A DNA stretch of 64,000 nucleotides, from the NCBI GenBank assembly GCA_039029135.1, contig JBCCGT010000017.1, forward strand, positions 1 to 64,000. The letters are read 5' to 3'. How positions within the stretch are numbered: the stretch's first letter is position 1; every line of letters starts with the position of its first letter. Source of the stretch: JALZVT01 sp039029135. Lineage in GTDB: Bacteria > Pseudomonadota > Gammaproteobacteria > Pseudomonadales > Azotimanducaceae. Of this stretch, positions 35,187-43,073 are shown piece by piece. A program made the translations under genes and the position numbers. The notes below the pieces were generated by a model that was given only the letters and a program-made list of their open reading frames with translations, did not search any database and was not told where the DNA came from.

Positions 35187-35765
35187 ATGAATGCCGCCGC
35201 TGCTTTGAGCGCCGCCATCGTAGTTGTTTCGCTCTGCTCCGCGTCGAGCGCTTCCGCAACCGTCCAACTCGCGGCGAAGGAGGCGTCTGTGCCGTTTCCT
35301 ACGTCGCTGGGCGTTGCCGCCTCGGCAGAAGGCGCGGAGGCGCTCTGGCGGCGGTCCATCGGTTCAATAGAAAGCGCCGATGCGACGGCCTCAGTGACAG
35401 CGATCGCCGTCTCGACCCGAGAGGGCGAGCAGGTCCGCGGCGTGCTGATAGAGCTGCGCAACTCGACGACGAACCAGCAGGTCTTCATCACCGACACGCT
35501 GTTGGCCAGCTTTCAATATGAGCTTCGCGTGCTTGAGCGCACGCGGCGCTTGGGTCCCAGGTGCGAGTCCGGTCTCTGTGTCCAGGGTATCGCCCGCTGC
35601 AGGCCCTCACAGCCCGTGCCGCAAGCCTACTGCCCGGGCCTTTATCGGACGAAGGACGCTGTGGACGGATTCATCCTGTCCGCGCCCGACGCCTCGTTTC
35701 TGTTTCCCGCCGTCAAGCTTGATGCGATCGAGGCACTGATTGTTGAGTCTGGACGGGCGTTCTAA
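35187..35765 (+). CDS. hypothetical secreted protein
   Basis: 192 residues, product unknown. An N-terminal signal peptide (AAALSAAIVVVSLCSASSASA) ends near residue 25. The mature part has paired cysteines (CESGLC, C and C in CRPSQPVPQAYC), consistent with disulphides in the periplasm, and a VRGVLIELRNSTTNQQVFITDTLLA strand region. Codon use resembles neighbours. A weak AGGA lies upstream. It is 79 bp downstream of the DUF2779 gene; no functional connection is visible. Confidence 0.5.
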   Translation: MNAAAALSAAIVVVSLCSASSASATVQLAAKEASVPFPTSLGVAASAEGAEALWRRSIGSIESADATASVTAIAVSTREGEQVRGVLIELRNSTTNQQVFITDTLLASFQYELRVLERTRRLGPRCESGLCVQGIARCRPSQPVPQAYCPGLYRTKDAVDGFILSAPDASFLFPAVKLDAIEALIVESGRAF

Positions 35766-36076
35766 CGAACGGCGCCGATTTGATCTTCGGTCAGTCCAAC
35801 GCACGCCCTGTTGCTGCAAGGCTCGGCCCTTCCGGTCCGATCCAGCAACTGATCGTGAACTCGCGATCCACTTACCAACCTCTGGCGAATGCCGCCTTGA
35901 AGCGGGAAGTCTCCATGCGCTGTTGACGCAGATTCAGTTCTTTCACGAGGCGCCAACCTGCTTGCTGCGTGAAACTGGCGAGTGTTCTCCAGCGGGTCGG
36001 TGCCGAAAGACCGCGGTGCCCTGCGGAGGGGTTACTATTTGGCGTGTTAACGGCGGTGATAAAGGGAGGAACGGGG
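35766..36076. other. intergenic region
   Basis: 311 bp with no convincing gene. Antisense frames here are short and have no start signal. The VOC gene ribosome site AGGGAGGA (36063-36070) lies at the end. Confidence 0.4.
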
Positions 36077-36784
36077 ATGATGCGTCTGCGACAGATTGCG
36101 CTGGTGACCAATGAGCTGCGCGAGGCGGAGCGAGCGGTTTGCGAGCAGCTGGGGCTCGAAGTCTGCTACCGAGACCCCGGACTGGCTCACTTCGGTCTGC
36201 GTCACGGTCTATACGCGATCGGCGATCAACTGCTGGAGATCGTCGCCCCGAAGCAGCCGGGTACGACCGCCGGGCGCTTTCTCGACCGGCGCGGCGAGGG
36301 CGGTTACATGGTGCTGCTGCAGACGGACGACGTCGTCGCGCACAAGGCACGCGTTGAGGCAGCCGGCATGCGCGTCGTGCACGACGGCGAGTTGAAGGAT
36401 CGTGGCACCTCGATCCACGGCATTCATCTACACCCCAAGGACGTTGGCGGGGCGATCCTGTCGCTGGACGAGGCCGATCCGCCCGATAGCTGGATGTGGG
36501 CGGGCCAGGACTGGCGCTACCATTCTCTCGATGGCGTCGTCGGTGAAATCGTGGCGATCGACATTCAGGCGGAGAATCCCGAGGCGATGGCGCAGCGCTG
36601 GTCCGCGGCGGTCGGGCGACCGGCGATCGGTGGCAGCATCGCGCTGGATGACGCGGAGATCCGCTTCACGCCCGCTCTCGACGGACGCGGCGACGGGTTG
36701 GCCGCCGCGGATCTGGTCGCCACCGACCGAGCGCGCGCGGGAGCGTCCCTGCACCTTTGCGGGTTTGAGTTTCGGCTGGTGTAG
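36077..36784 (+). CDS. VOC (glyoxalase-like) superfamily protein
   Basis: 235 residues from the ATG at 36077 after AGGGAGGA; a GTG-like extension upstream is not supported. It has the paired beta-alpha-beta units of the vicinal oxygen chelate fold: MRLRQIALVTNELREAERAVCEQLGLEVCYRD, then IGDQLLEIVAPKQPGTTAGRFL and GYMVLLQTDDVVAHKARVEAAGM, and a second module starting with DGVVGEIVAIDIQAENP. The metal-binding His/Glu pattern is not clear. Enzymatic role unknown. Confidence 0.78.
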   Translation: MMRLRQIALVTNELREAERAVCEQLGLEVCYRDPGLAHFGLRHGLYAIGDQLLEIVAPKQPGTTAGRFLDRRGEGGYMVLLQTDDVVAHKARVEAAGMRVVHDGELKDRGTSIHGIHLHPKDVGGAILSLDEADPPDSWMWAGQDWRYHSLDGVVGEIVAIDIQAENPEAMAQRWSAAVGRPAIGGSIALDDAEIRFTPALDGRGDGLAAADLVATDRARAGASLHLCGFEFRLV

Positions 36785-36854
36785 GCGCGTTACAGCGACC
36801 GTTTACGCGCCAGCCTTCCCAACCGCGACTCACTCCGCGATCCGCTCAAGCGGA

Positions 36855-36880
36855 CGATCTGTCATCCTGATGACAGATCG
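36855..36880. promoter_or_regulatory. 26 bp perfect inverted repeat, probable operator
   Basis: CGATCTGTCATC and its exact reverse complement GATGACAGATCG are separated by only CT. It lies 49 bp before the start of the small secreted protein gene and 70 bp after the VOC stop. No T-tract follows, so an operator for a dimeric regulator is more likely than a terminator. It contains CTGTCAT facing outward on both strands, the PhoB half-site, but Pho boxes are direct repeats. Confidence 0.55.
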
Positions 36881-36928
36881 TAGGTCGCTATTGTCTGATT
36901 ATTGCGCCTCCACAACAGGAGGTTAGCT

Positions 36929-37381
36929 ATGAAAACGCTACGCATAGTCGCACTCGCCACGGTCGGCCTGTTCTTCGCTGCTCAGGCCGCGGCGGATCTT
37001 GAGGTCTACAAGGACTACGATCTCGGCACGGAGATCATTTCCATGACGACGATCAAGGTCGACGCCAACATGGGGGATCTGTACCTCGAGGGGCTCAAAG
37101 AGACCTGGGTCGCTTCCAACGAGGTGGCCAAGAGCCTGGGTCATATCGAGAACTACCGCATCTTCGGCAGCGAGCTGCCCGAGAGTGGGGACTTCAACCT
37201 GGTGCTGCTGGTGTACTTCAAGAACGCAGCGGACCTGGAGCCCTCAAAGCGGCGCTACAACGCGTTCATGAAAAAGTGGGGCGAGAAGGCGCAGGAGTCT
37301 GCCCGCGAAATCAGCAGCGAGTACCCTAAGGTGCGCACGATCACCGGTGAGTACCGGCTGCGCGAAATCATGCTGAAGTAG
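36929..37381 (+). CDS. small secreted protein of unknown function
   Basis: 150 residues from the ATG at 36929 with AGGAGG immediately upstream. The first 22 residues (MKTLRIVALATVGLFFAAQAAA) form a signal peptide, then a soluble alpha/beta protein with DLGTEIISMTTIKVDANMGD, NFNLVLLVYFKNAADLEP-like strands and a Lys/Glu-rich C-terminal helix. It resembles a ferredoxin-like-fold (dabb/NIPSNAP-like) protein but no family is certain. The 26 bp palindrome upstream suggests specific regulation. A GC-rich hairpin (37384-37393 with 37420-37429) follows the stop. Confidence 0.72.
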   Translation: MKTLRIVALATVGLFFAAQAAADLEVYKDYDLGTEIISMTTIKVDANMGDLYLEGLKETWVASNEVAKSLGHIENYRIFGSELPESGDFNLVLLVYFKNAADLEPSKRRYNAFMKKWGEKAQESAREISSEYPKVRTITGEYRLREIMLK

Positions 37382-37383
37382 TG

Positions 37384-37429
37384 CAGGCGGGCGGTCGCGC
37401 GGCGTCGCTACCGCCCGTTCGCCCGCCTG
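37384..37429 (+). terminator. GC-rich hairpin after secreted-protein gene
   Basis: CAGGCGGGCG and CGCCCGCCTG are exact complements 26 bases apart, directly after the stop codon. No T-run follows, so termination efficiency is uncertain. Confidence 0.35.
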
Positions 37430-37498
37430 GCCGACGCCGATCGTCCAGGCGCAATTCCCCACGGCCTCTGCAATAATCAAGAATGATTCGCATCGCGG

Positions 37499-39136
37499 TT
37501 GTTTCGCTTGAGCGAGGCTGCAGCCAGCCTGCACATACTGTTCGCCACCCAGACGGGTAACGCGGAGTTTCTTGCCGAACAGGCGGCGCGCCTGTGTGCG
37601 GCGTCCGGCGTTGCGGTCCAACTCGCCGAGCTGGATAGGGTGTCGATGCAGGAAATGCAGGCGATGCGCCGCTGTCTCGTGGTCATCTCCACGACGGGCG
37701 ATGGCGATCTGCCGGACGCGGCACTCGATTTCGGCGCCGCGCTGTTCGCTCCGGACGCGCCTGATCTTGGCGCGTTGGGTTTTGCGGTCCTCGGTCTGGG
37801 CGACACGGCCTACGACAACTTCTGTCAGGCCGGCAAGACCATCGATGCACGGCTTGAGGTGCTGGGCGCTGCGCGCCTAGCACCTCGGATCGACTGCGAC
37901 TTCGACTTCGAGCCGCCGGCGCACGCCTGGCTGCGGGCCAACCTGCCGCGCTTAACCGACGGACTCGAGCGGGTAGGCGAGGGTAGCGCCGCCGTTGTCG
38001 TCGCGGGCGGCGACGGATCGCGGTGGTCCCGAGAGCAGCCGTTCTCGGCGCGCATGACGGACATGGTCAGGCTGTCGGGAAAGGCCTCTGCCAAAGACGT
38101 GCGGCACTACGCGTTCGGTCTGGCGGGCAGCGGCCTGGCGTATGCGCCGGGCGATGGCATCGGACTGGTGCCCGTCAACCACATGGATCTGGTGCGGCAG
38201 TTGATTCGTCGCCTGGGCGCGGGTCCTTATGATCCGGTCCCGGGGTTCGACGCGCCGCTTCTCGAACTGCTGCAGCGCCGCTTCGACATCACCGCGCCGT
38301 CGCAGTCGCTGATCGCGTTTCTGGCCGAACAGGGCGCGGACGCCGAACTTAACCGAGCCTATGCGTGTCGAGAGGCGGGCGAGCTGAGTGCGTTTCTGTG
38401 GGGCCACGACATCTACGATCTGCTGGCGCGCGACGCGCGGCTGCGGATCGAGCCGGCGGTCTTTCTCGGCCTGCTGCAGCCACTGCGACACCGCACCTAT
38501 TCGATTGCCTCCAGCCCGCTTACCCACCCGGACGAGATACACATGACGGTGGCGACGGTGCGCTGGCAGCATCGCGACCGCCTGCATCGCGGCGTCGCAT
38601 CGACCTGGCTGGCCGACGGACTGCGCCCGGGAGATCGGGCGGATGTGTTTGTGTTACCGAACCCTCGTTTTCGGTTGCCCAAGGCCACCGACCTGCCGGT
38701 GATCATGGTTGGGCCGGGCACCGGCGTTGCCCCGTTTCGCGCCTTTCTCCAGCACCGCCGCGCGCAGGGCGCGAGCGGAAAAAATTGGCTGTTGTTCGGC
38801 GACTGGAACCGGGAGAGCGATTTCCTCTACGGCGAAGAGTTCGAAGCGCTGCGGCGGGATGGCACGCTCACGCGCCTGGATCTCGCGTTTTCCCGCGATC
38901 AGTCCGAAAAATTCTACGTCCAGCAACGCATGCTGGAGCATTCAGCAGAGCTCTATGCGTGGCTGCAGGAGGGCGGCCACTTCTATGTCTGCGGCGACGC
39001 CGAGGAGATGGCGGTCGCGGTCGATGCGGCGCTGCACGAGGTGGTGCGCGCGGCCGGGGGGCATTCCGAGGCAGCGGCCCAGGACTACGTCGGCGCGCTC
39101 AGGCGCGATGGCCGCTACCAGCGCGACGTCTACTAG
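37499..39136 (+). CDS. CysJ/cytochrome P450 reductase-like diflavin reductase
   Basis: 545 residues if a TTG at 37499 is used; a second TTG at 37508 is possible and no good ribosome site is visible. Domains: flavodoxin-type FMN (about 10-150; FATQTGNAEFLAE, STTGDGDLPDAA, GLGDTAYDNFC), then CysJ-type FAD binding with RTYSIASSP, and NAD(P)H binding with VGPGTGVAPFRAF and a CGDAEEM near the C-terminus. It should pass electrons from NADPH to a haem or metal partner. No sulphite reductase haem subunit or P450 is adjacent. Confidence 0.87.
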   Translation: MFRLSEAAASLHILFATQTGNAEFLAEQAARLCAASGVAVQLAELDRVSMQEMQAMRRCLVVISTTGDGDLPDAALDFGAALFAPDAPDLGALGFAVLGLGDTAYDNFCQAGKTIDARLEVLGAARLAPRIDCDFDFEPPAHAWLRANLPRLTDGLERVGEGSAAVVVAGGDGSRWSREQPFSARMTDMVRLSGKASAKDVRHYAFGLAGSGLAYAPGDGIGLVPVNHMDLVRQLIRRLGAGPYDPVPGFDAPLLELLQRRFDITAPSQSLIAFLAEQGADAELNRAYACREAGELSAFLWGHDIYDLLARDARLRIEPAVFLGLLQPLRHRTYSIASSPLTHPDEIHMTVATVRWQHRDRLHRGVASTWLADGLRPGDRADVFVLPNPRFRLPKATDLPVIMVGPGTGVAPFRAFLQHRRAQGASGKNWLLFGDWNRESDFLYGEEFEALRRDGTLTRLDLAFSRDQSEKFYVQQRMLEHSAELYAWLQEGGHFYVCGDAEEMAVAVDAALHEVVRAAGGHSEAAAQDYVGALRRDGRYQRDVY

Positions 39137-39146
39137 CGCGCCGCCG

Positions 39147-40232
39147 TCAGGTTCCGGTGCGCCGCCAGCTCGGCACGTGTCCCACGGTATCCGCCATGAG
39201 CGCGCCGCGTTCGCCCATAGGCCGGGCCTCGCCAACGGTGGAATCGATCTCCGTCTGGTGCTCCAGCTCGGCGTTGAGCTCGCCGCCGATCAGTACGGCG
39301 TATGCCGACACGAAAAACCACATGAGCAATATCGCCACCGCGCCCAGCGCGCCGTACGTGCGCTGATAGCTGTCGAAGTTGCCCACGTACCAGGACAAGC
39401 CCGCGGAGGCCAGGCCCCAGGCGAGCCAAGCCACCAGCGCGCCGACGGCCACCCAGCGCCAGCGCGGCCGCGTCCGCGATGGACCGAAGCGATACAGCAC
39501 GGCGAGCCCGCCCAGCACCACGCCGGAAACGATCAGAAAGCTAGACGTATGGAACAGCACCTCACCGGCCTCGTTGAGCGGCAGGTACGCGAGCAGCGCG
39601 GGCAGAATGGCCATGGTCGATATCACCAGCAGCAGAACGACGATGCCGATGAGCGTGAACAGCAGCGACTGCCCCATCACGATGATCCAGGGCCGGGTCT
39701 CGATCTCGTCGTAGACGGCGTTCAGGCCCATAAAGAGCGACTTCATCGCGCGCGATGCGCTCCATAGCGAGATGGTCGCCGACACGCCCAGACTCCAGCC
39801 GAGGTTGCGGGTCTGGGTGGTCACCAGTTCCGCGAGCTGATCCTGTACCAGCACCTGGGCGTCGCCGGGCAGATAGCTCGACAGCACCAGCATCTGCGCC
39901 TGTAGCTGTTCCGGCGACACCAGGAGACCGTACAGCGAGATGATGAACGCGAGCGCCGGCGCCACCGACAGCATCGCGTAGAACGCCATGCCCGCCGCGA
40001 TCAGCGTCAGGTTGTCGGCGTGGGACTCGTGATAGACGCGCAGCAGCACGTCGCGCCAGCCGAGCAGGGGAATCTGCCAGGGATAGTGCGCGCCGCGACC
40101 TCTGTTCCGCGCCGTCTGCGTGTCCGCATCTGCCCCTGCGGCGGGGTCGGCCCGAGTCGCTGCCGGCGTGCTGTCAGGAGCGTCTGCCGGCGCAGGTCCG
40201 CTGCCGGAGAGGTCGGTGGTAATATCGATCAT
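39147..40232 (-). CDS. YihY/BrkB family membrane protein
   Basis: 361 residues, YihY family (formerly mis-annotated RNase BN). A 60-residue low-complexity Ala/Asp/Thr head precedes six membrane helices. Family marks include the DNLTLIAAGMAFYAMLSVAPALAFIISLYG start, SASRAMKSLFMGLNAVYDE and ALGAVAILLMWFFVSAYAVLIGGELNAE. It is an inner-membrane protein of unclear function. It is divergent from uvrB with a 31 bp gap, so the promoters must overlap. Confidence 0.9.
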   Translation of the reverse strand: MIDITTDLSGSGPAPADAPDSTPAATRADPAAGADADTQTARNRGRGAHYPWQIPLLGWRDVLLRVYHESHADNLTLIAAGMAFYAMLSVAPALAFIISLYGLLVSPEQLQAQMLVLSSYLPGDAQVLVQDQLAELVTTQTRNLGWSLGVSATISLWSASRAMKSLFMGLNAVYDEIETRPWIIVMGQSLLFTLIGIVVLLLVISTMAILPALLAYLPLNEAGEVLFHTSSFLIVSGVVLGGLAVLYRFGPSRTRPRWRWVAVGALVAWLAWGLASAGLSWYVGNFDSYQRTYGALGAVAILLMWFFVSAYAVLIGGELNAELEHQTEIDSTVGEARPMGERGALMADTVGHVPSWRRTGT

Positions 40233-40263
40233 CCGGTTATCTTAGCCCGCGAGTGGCGCGTTC

Positions 40264-42300
40264 ATGCCCAAAACCAAAGCCCGGTTGCAGGTAGTTTCCA
40301 ATTACAAGCCAGCGGGCGATCAGCCCAGGGCGATCGAGGCGCTGGTCGACGGCCTGGAGTCGGGGCTCAGCCATCAGACGCTGCTCGGCGTGACCGGCTC
40401 GGGCAAGACCTTCACGATCGCCAACGTCATCGAGCGGGTCCAGCGCCCGGCCATCGTGATGGCGCCGAACAAGACGCTGGCGGCGCAGCTCTACGGCGAG
40501 TTCAAGGAGTTCTTTCCCAATAACGCCGTCGAGTACTTCGTTTCCTACTACGACTACTATCAGCCCGAGGCCTACGTGCCGGCCTCGGACACCTACATCG
40601 AAAAAGATTCATCGATCAACGCCCACATCGAACAGATGCGGCTGTCGGCGACCAAGGCGCTACTGGAACGCCGCGACTGCGTCATCGTCGCCTCAGTTTC
40701 CTCGATCTATGGCCTGGGCGATCCCGAGAGCTATCACCAGATGGTGCTGCACCTGGATCGAGGCGATCGCTATGACCAGCGGCTGATCGTGCGCCGGCTG
40801 GCTGAGCTGCAGTACACCCGCAACGATATGGCCTTTAGCCGTGGCACCTATCGCGTGCGCGGCGACGTCATCGACATCTACCCCGCCGAGAGCGAACGCG
40901 AGGCGCTGCGGGTCGAGCTGTTCGATGAAGAGGTGGACAACCTGTCGCTGTTTGACCCGCTGACGGGCGAGCTGATTCAGAAGGTGGCCCGCTACACCGT
41001 GTTTCCGACGTCGCACTACGTCACGCCGCGCGATCGGGTGCTGGGCGTCCTGGACGACATTCGCGACGAGATGGTCGATCGCCTGAACTGGCTGAAGGAC
41101 AACGACAAGCTCGTCGAGGCGCAGCGGCTCGAGCAGCGCACCCGCTACGACCTGGAGATGATCAAGGAGCTGGGCTACTGCAACGGCATCGAGAATTACT
41201 CGCGCTATCTGTCCGGACGCGAGGCCGGCGAGCCGCCGCCGACGCTGTTCGACTATCTGCCGACGGACGCGCTCCTCGTGATCGACGAATCACACGTCAC
41301 CGTTCCGCAGGTGGGCGGCATGTACAAGGGCGACCGCTCGCGCAAGGAGACGCTGGTCGAGTTCGGCTTTCGCTTGCCGTCGGCGCTCGACAATCGACCG
41401 CTGCGCTTTAACGAGTGGGAGGCGCTCGCGCCGCAGGCCATCTTCGTGTCGGCGACCCCCGGCGACTACGAGGCCGAGATGCAGGGCGCGATCGTCGAGC
41501 AGGTGGTGCGGCCGACGGGCCTCGTCGATCCGGACGTGATCGTGCGCCCGGCCTCGACCCAAGTCGACGACCTGCTGGGCGAGATTCGGTTGACCGTTGA
41601 GAAAGAAGAGCGTGTGCTGGTGACAACGCTCACCAAGCGCATGGCAGAGGATCTCACCGAATATCTGGACGAACACGGCGTCGCCGTACGCTACCTGCAC
41701 TCGGATATCGACACGGTGGAGCGCATGGAGATCATACGCGATCTGCGCCTTGGCGAGTTCGACGTGTTGGTCGGTATCAACCTGCTGCGCGAGGGGCTCG
41801 ACATGCCCGAGGTCTCGCTCGTCGCGATCCTGGATGCCGACAAGGAAGGCTTTCTGCGCGCCGAACGCTCGCTGATCCAGACCATCGGTCGCGCGGCGCG
41901 CAACGTCAACGGCCGCGCGCTCCTGTATGCCGACAAGATGACCGGCTCTATGGAGAAGGCCATCGGCGAGACCAGTCGGCGCCGTGAGAAACAGCTCGCG
42001 TTCAACGCCGAACACGGCGTGGTGCCCAGAACGGTCAGCAAACAGATCGCCGACATCATGGAGGGCGCGCGCGTCGCACCGGCCGGTAAGGGCAAAGGCA
42101 AGGGCCGGGGGGCGCGACAGGCGCCGGAGCGGACCCGCGAGGTGCCGAAAGATCCGAAGCAGCTCGGCAAACTGCTCGGCGAGCTGGAGAAGCAAATGCT
42201 CGAACATGCCAAGAACCTGGAGTTCGAGGAGGCGGCGGCGCTGCGCGACGAGCTCTCGCAGCTGCGCGATCAGGGACTGAACCAGGCCAGCGCGGGCTAA
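40264..42300 (+). CDS. uvrB: excinuclease ABC subunit B (UvrB)
   Basis: 678 residues, the normal length. It is the damage-verifying helicase-like subunit of nucleotide excision repair that joins UvrA, then UvrC. Walker A LGVTGSGKTF lies at 41-50, the Y-rich beta-hairpin in YFVSYYDYYQPEAYVP, the DEAD-like box VIDESHVTVPQ, motif V/VI QTIGRAARN and VTGLVD-type helicase segments. A C-terminal UVR domain (EMLEHAKNLEFEEAAALRDEL-like) is intact. The pentapeptide gene starts 2 bp after the stop. Confidence 0.97.
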   Translation: MPKTKARLQVVSNYKPAGDQPRAIEALVDGLESGLSHQTLLGVTGSGKTFTIANVIERVQRPAIVMAPNKTLAAQLYGEFKEFFPNNAVEYFVSYYDYYQPEAYVPASDTYIEKDSSINAHIEQMRLSATKALLERRDCVIVASVSSIYGLGDPESYHQMVLHLDRGDRYDQRLIVRRLAELQYTRNDMAFSRGTYRVRGDVIDIYPAESEREALRVELFDEEVDNLSLFDPLTGELIQKVARYTVFPTSHYVTPRDRVLGVLDDIRDEMVDRLNWLKDNDKLVEAQRLEQRTRYDLEMIKELGYCNGIENYSRYLSGREAGEPPPTLFDYLPTDALLVIDESHVTVPQVGGMYKGDRSRKETLVEFGFRLPSALDNRPLRFNEWEALAPQAIFVSATPGDYEAEMQGAIVEQVVRPTGLVDPDVIVRPASTQVDDLLGEIRLTVEKEERVLVTTLTKRMAEDLTEYLDEHGVAVRYLHSDIDTVERMEIIRDLRLGEFDVLVGINLLREGLDMPEVSLVAILDADKEGFLRAERSLIQTIGRAARNVNGRALLYADKMTGSMEKAIGETSRRREKQLAFNAEHGVVPRTVSKQIADIMEGARVAPAGKGKGKGRGARQAPERTREVPKDPKQLGKLLGELEKQMLEHAKNLEFEEAAALRDELSQLRDQGLNQASAG

Positions 42301-42302
42301 CG

Positions 42303-43067
42303 ATGGGAGACGCCGTGGCCGACGCCCGCGCGCTGGAGCGGGCCCTCGCGGTCGACGGCGCGCTGGAGGATGTCGAGTTCAGTGGCGCCTTCGCTTGGCC
42401 GCAGTCGCTCAACGATCGTCGCTTCATCGACTGCCGCTTCGTCGACACGGTATTCGGATCGATCGACCTCGAAGGGACTGTGTTTAGCGGCTGCACCTTC
42501 GAGCGGGCCAGCCTGCGTGGCGCCAACCTCCGCGAGTCCAGTTTCCAGACCTGCGTGTTTTTCGTGGACGACGCGGCCGCCGACTTCCGCTATGCCGAGC
42601 TGCGCGACGCGCGCTTTGTGGGCTGCGATCTGACCACCGTCACCTTCGAACGCGCGAACGCGCACGGCCTGTCGCTGCTGCGCTGTCAGGCCCAGGGCGC
42701 CGATTTTTCCCTCCTGGATGTAGGGCTTGCGATCGGTCGCAACAACACGCGCTTTGCCTTCGAGGCCAGCGACTGCAATCTCGCCTACGCGGACTTCACG
42801 GGCGTGACCCTCACAGGCACGACGCTGCGCGACTGCCGGCTGGCACATGCCGTGCTGCATCGGGTCGACCTGACGGAGGCGGACCTGAGCGGCAGCGACC
42901 TGACTAACATCGAATCCAACGCGCTGACCCTCGTCGGCGCCGATCTGCGCGGCGCGCGGTTCAACAATCTGGACCCGCGCACGGTCGACCTTAGCGGCGC
43001 GCGCGTCAGCGTTGAGCAGGCGCTGGTGCTGCTCGATGCGCTGGGGATCGTCGTTGAGGATGCGTAG
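42303..43067 (+). CDS. pentapeptide repeat protein
   Basis: 254 residues made largely of pentapeptide units A(D/N)LXX: for example FIDCRFVDTVF, GANLRESSF, YAELRDARF, RVDLTEADLSGSDL, GADLRGARF. This gives a right-handed quadrilateral beta-helix, the fold of Qnr and MfpA, but repeats are less regular than in Qnr and no DNA-gyrase contact loop is evident, so quinolone resistance should not be assumed. It starts 2 bp after uvrB, so the two are likely co-translated. A DNA-mimic role beside uvrB is only inference. Confidence 0.85.
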   Translation: MGDAVADARALERALAVDGALEDVEFSGAFAWPQSLNDRRFIDCRFVDTVFGSIDLEGTVFSGCTFERASLRGANLRESSFQTCVFFVDDAAADFRYAELRDARFVGCDLTTVTFERANAHGLSLLRCQAQGADFSLLDVGLAIGRNNTRFAFEASDCNLAYADFTGVTLTGTTLRDCRLAHAVLHRVDLTEADLSGSDLTNIESNALTLVGADLRGARFNNLDPRTVDLSGARVSVEQALVLLDALGIVVEDA

Positions 43068-43073
43068 CGCGGA

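Noticed and set aside
36011..36065. Possible transposase or integrase remnant on the complement between 35.8 and 36.1 kb
   Set aside because: One short stretch looked protein-like but showed no recognisable transposase motif, unlike the clear IS91 match at 61-62 kb.
41290..42207. A 305-residue minus-strand frame over uvrB
   Set aside because: Antisense shadow of a highly conserved housekeeping gene.
42303..43067. Quinolone resistance (Qnr) call for the pentapeptide protein
   Set aside because: Repeats are less regular than in Qnr and no Qnr-specific loops are seen; family membership alone does not support resistance.
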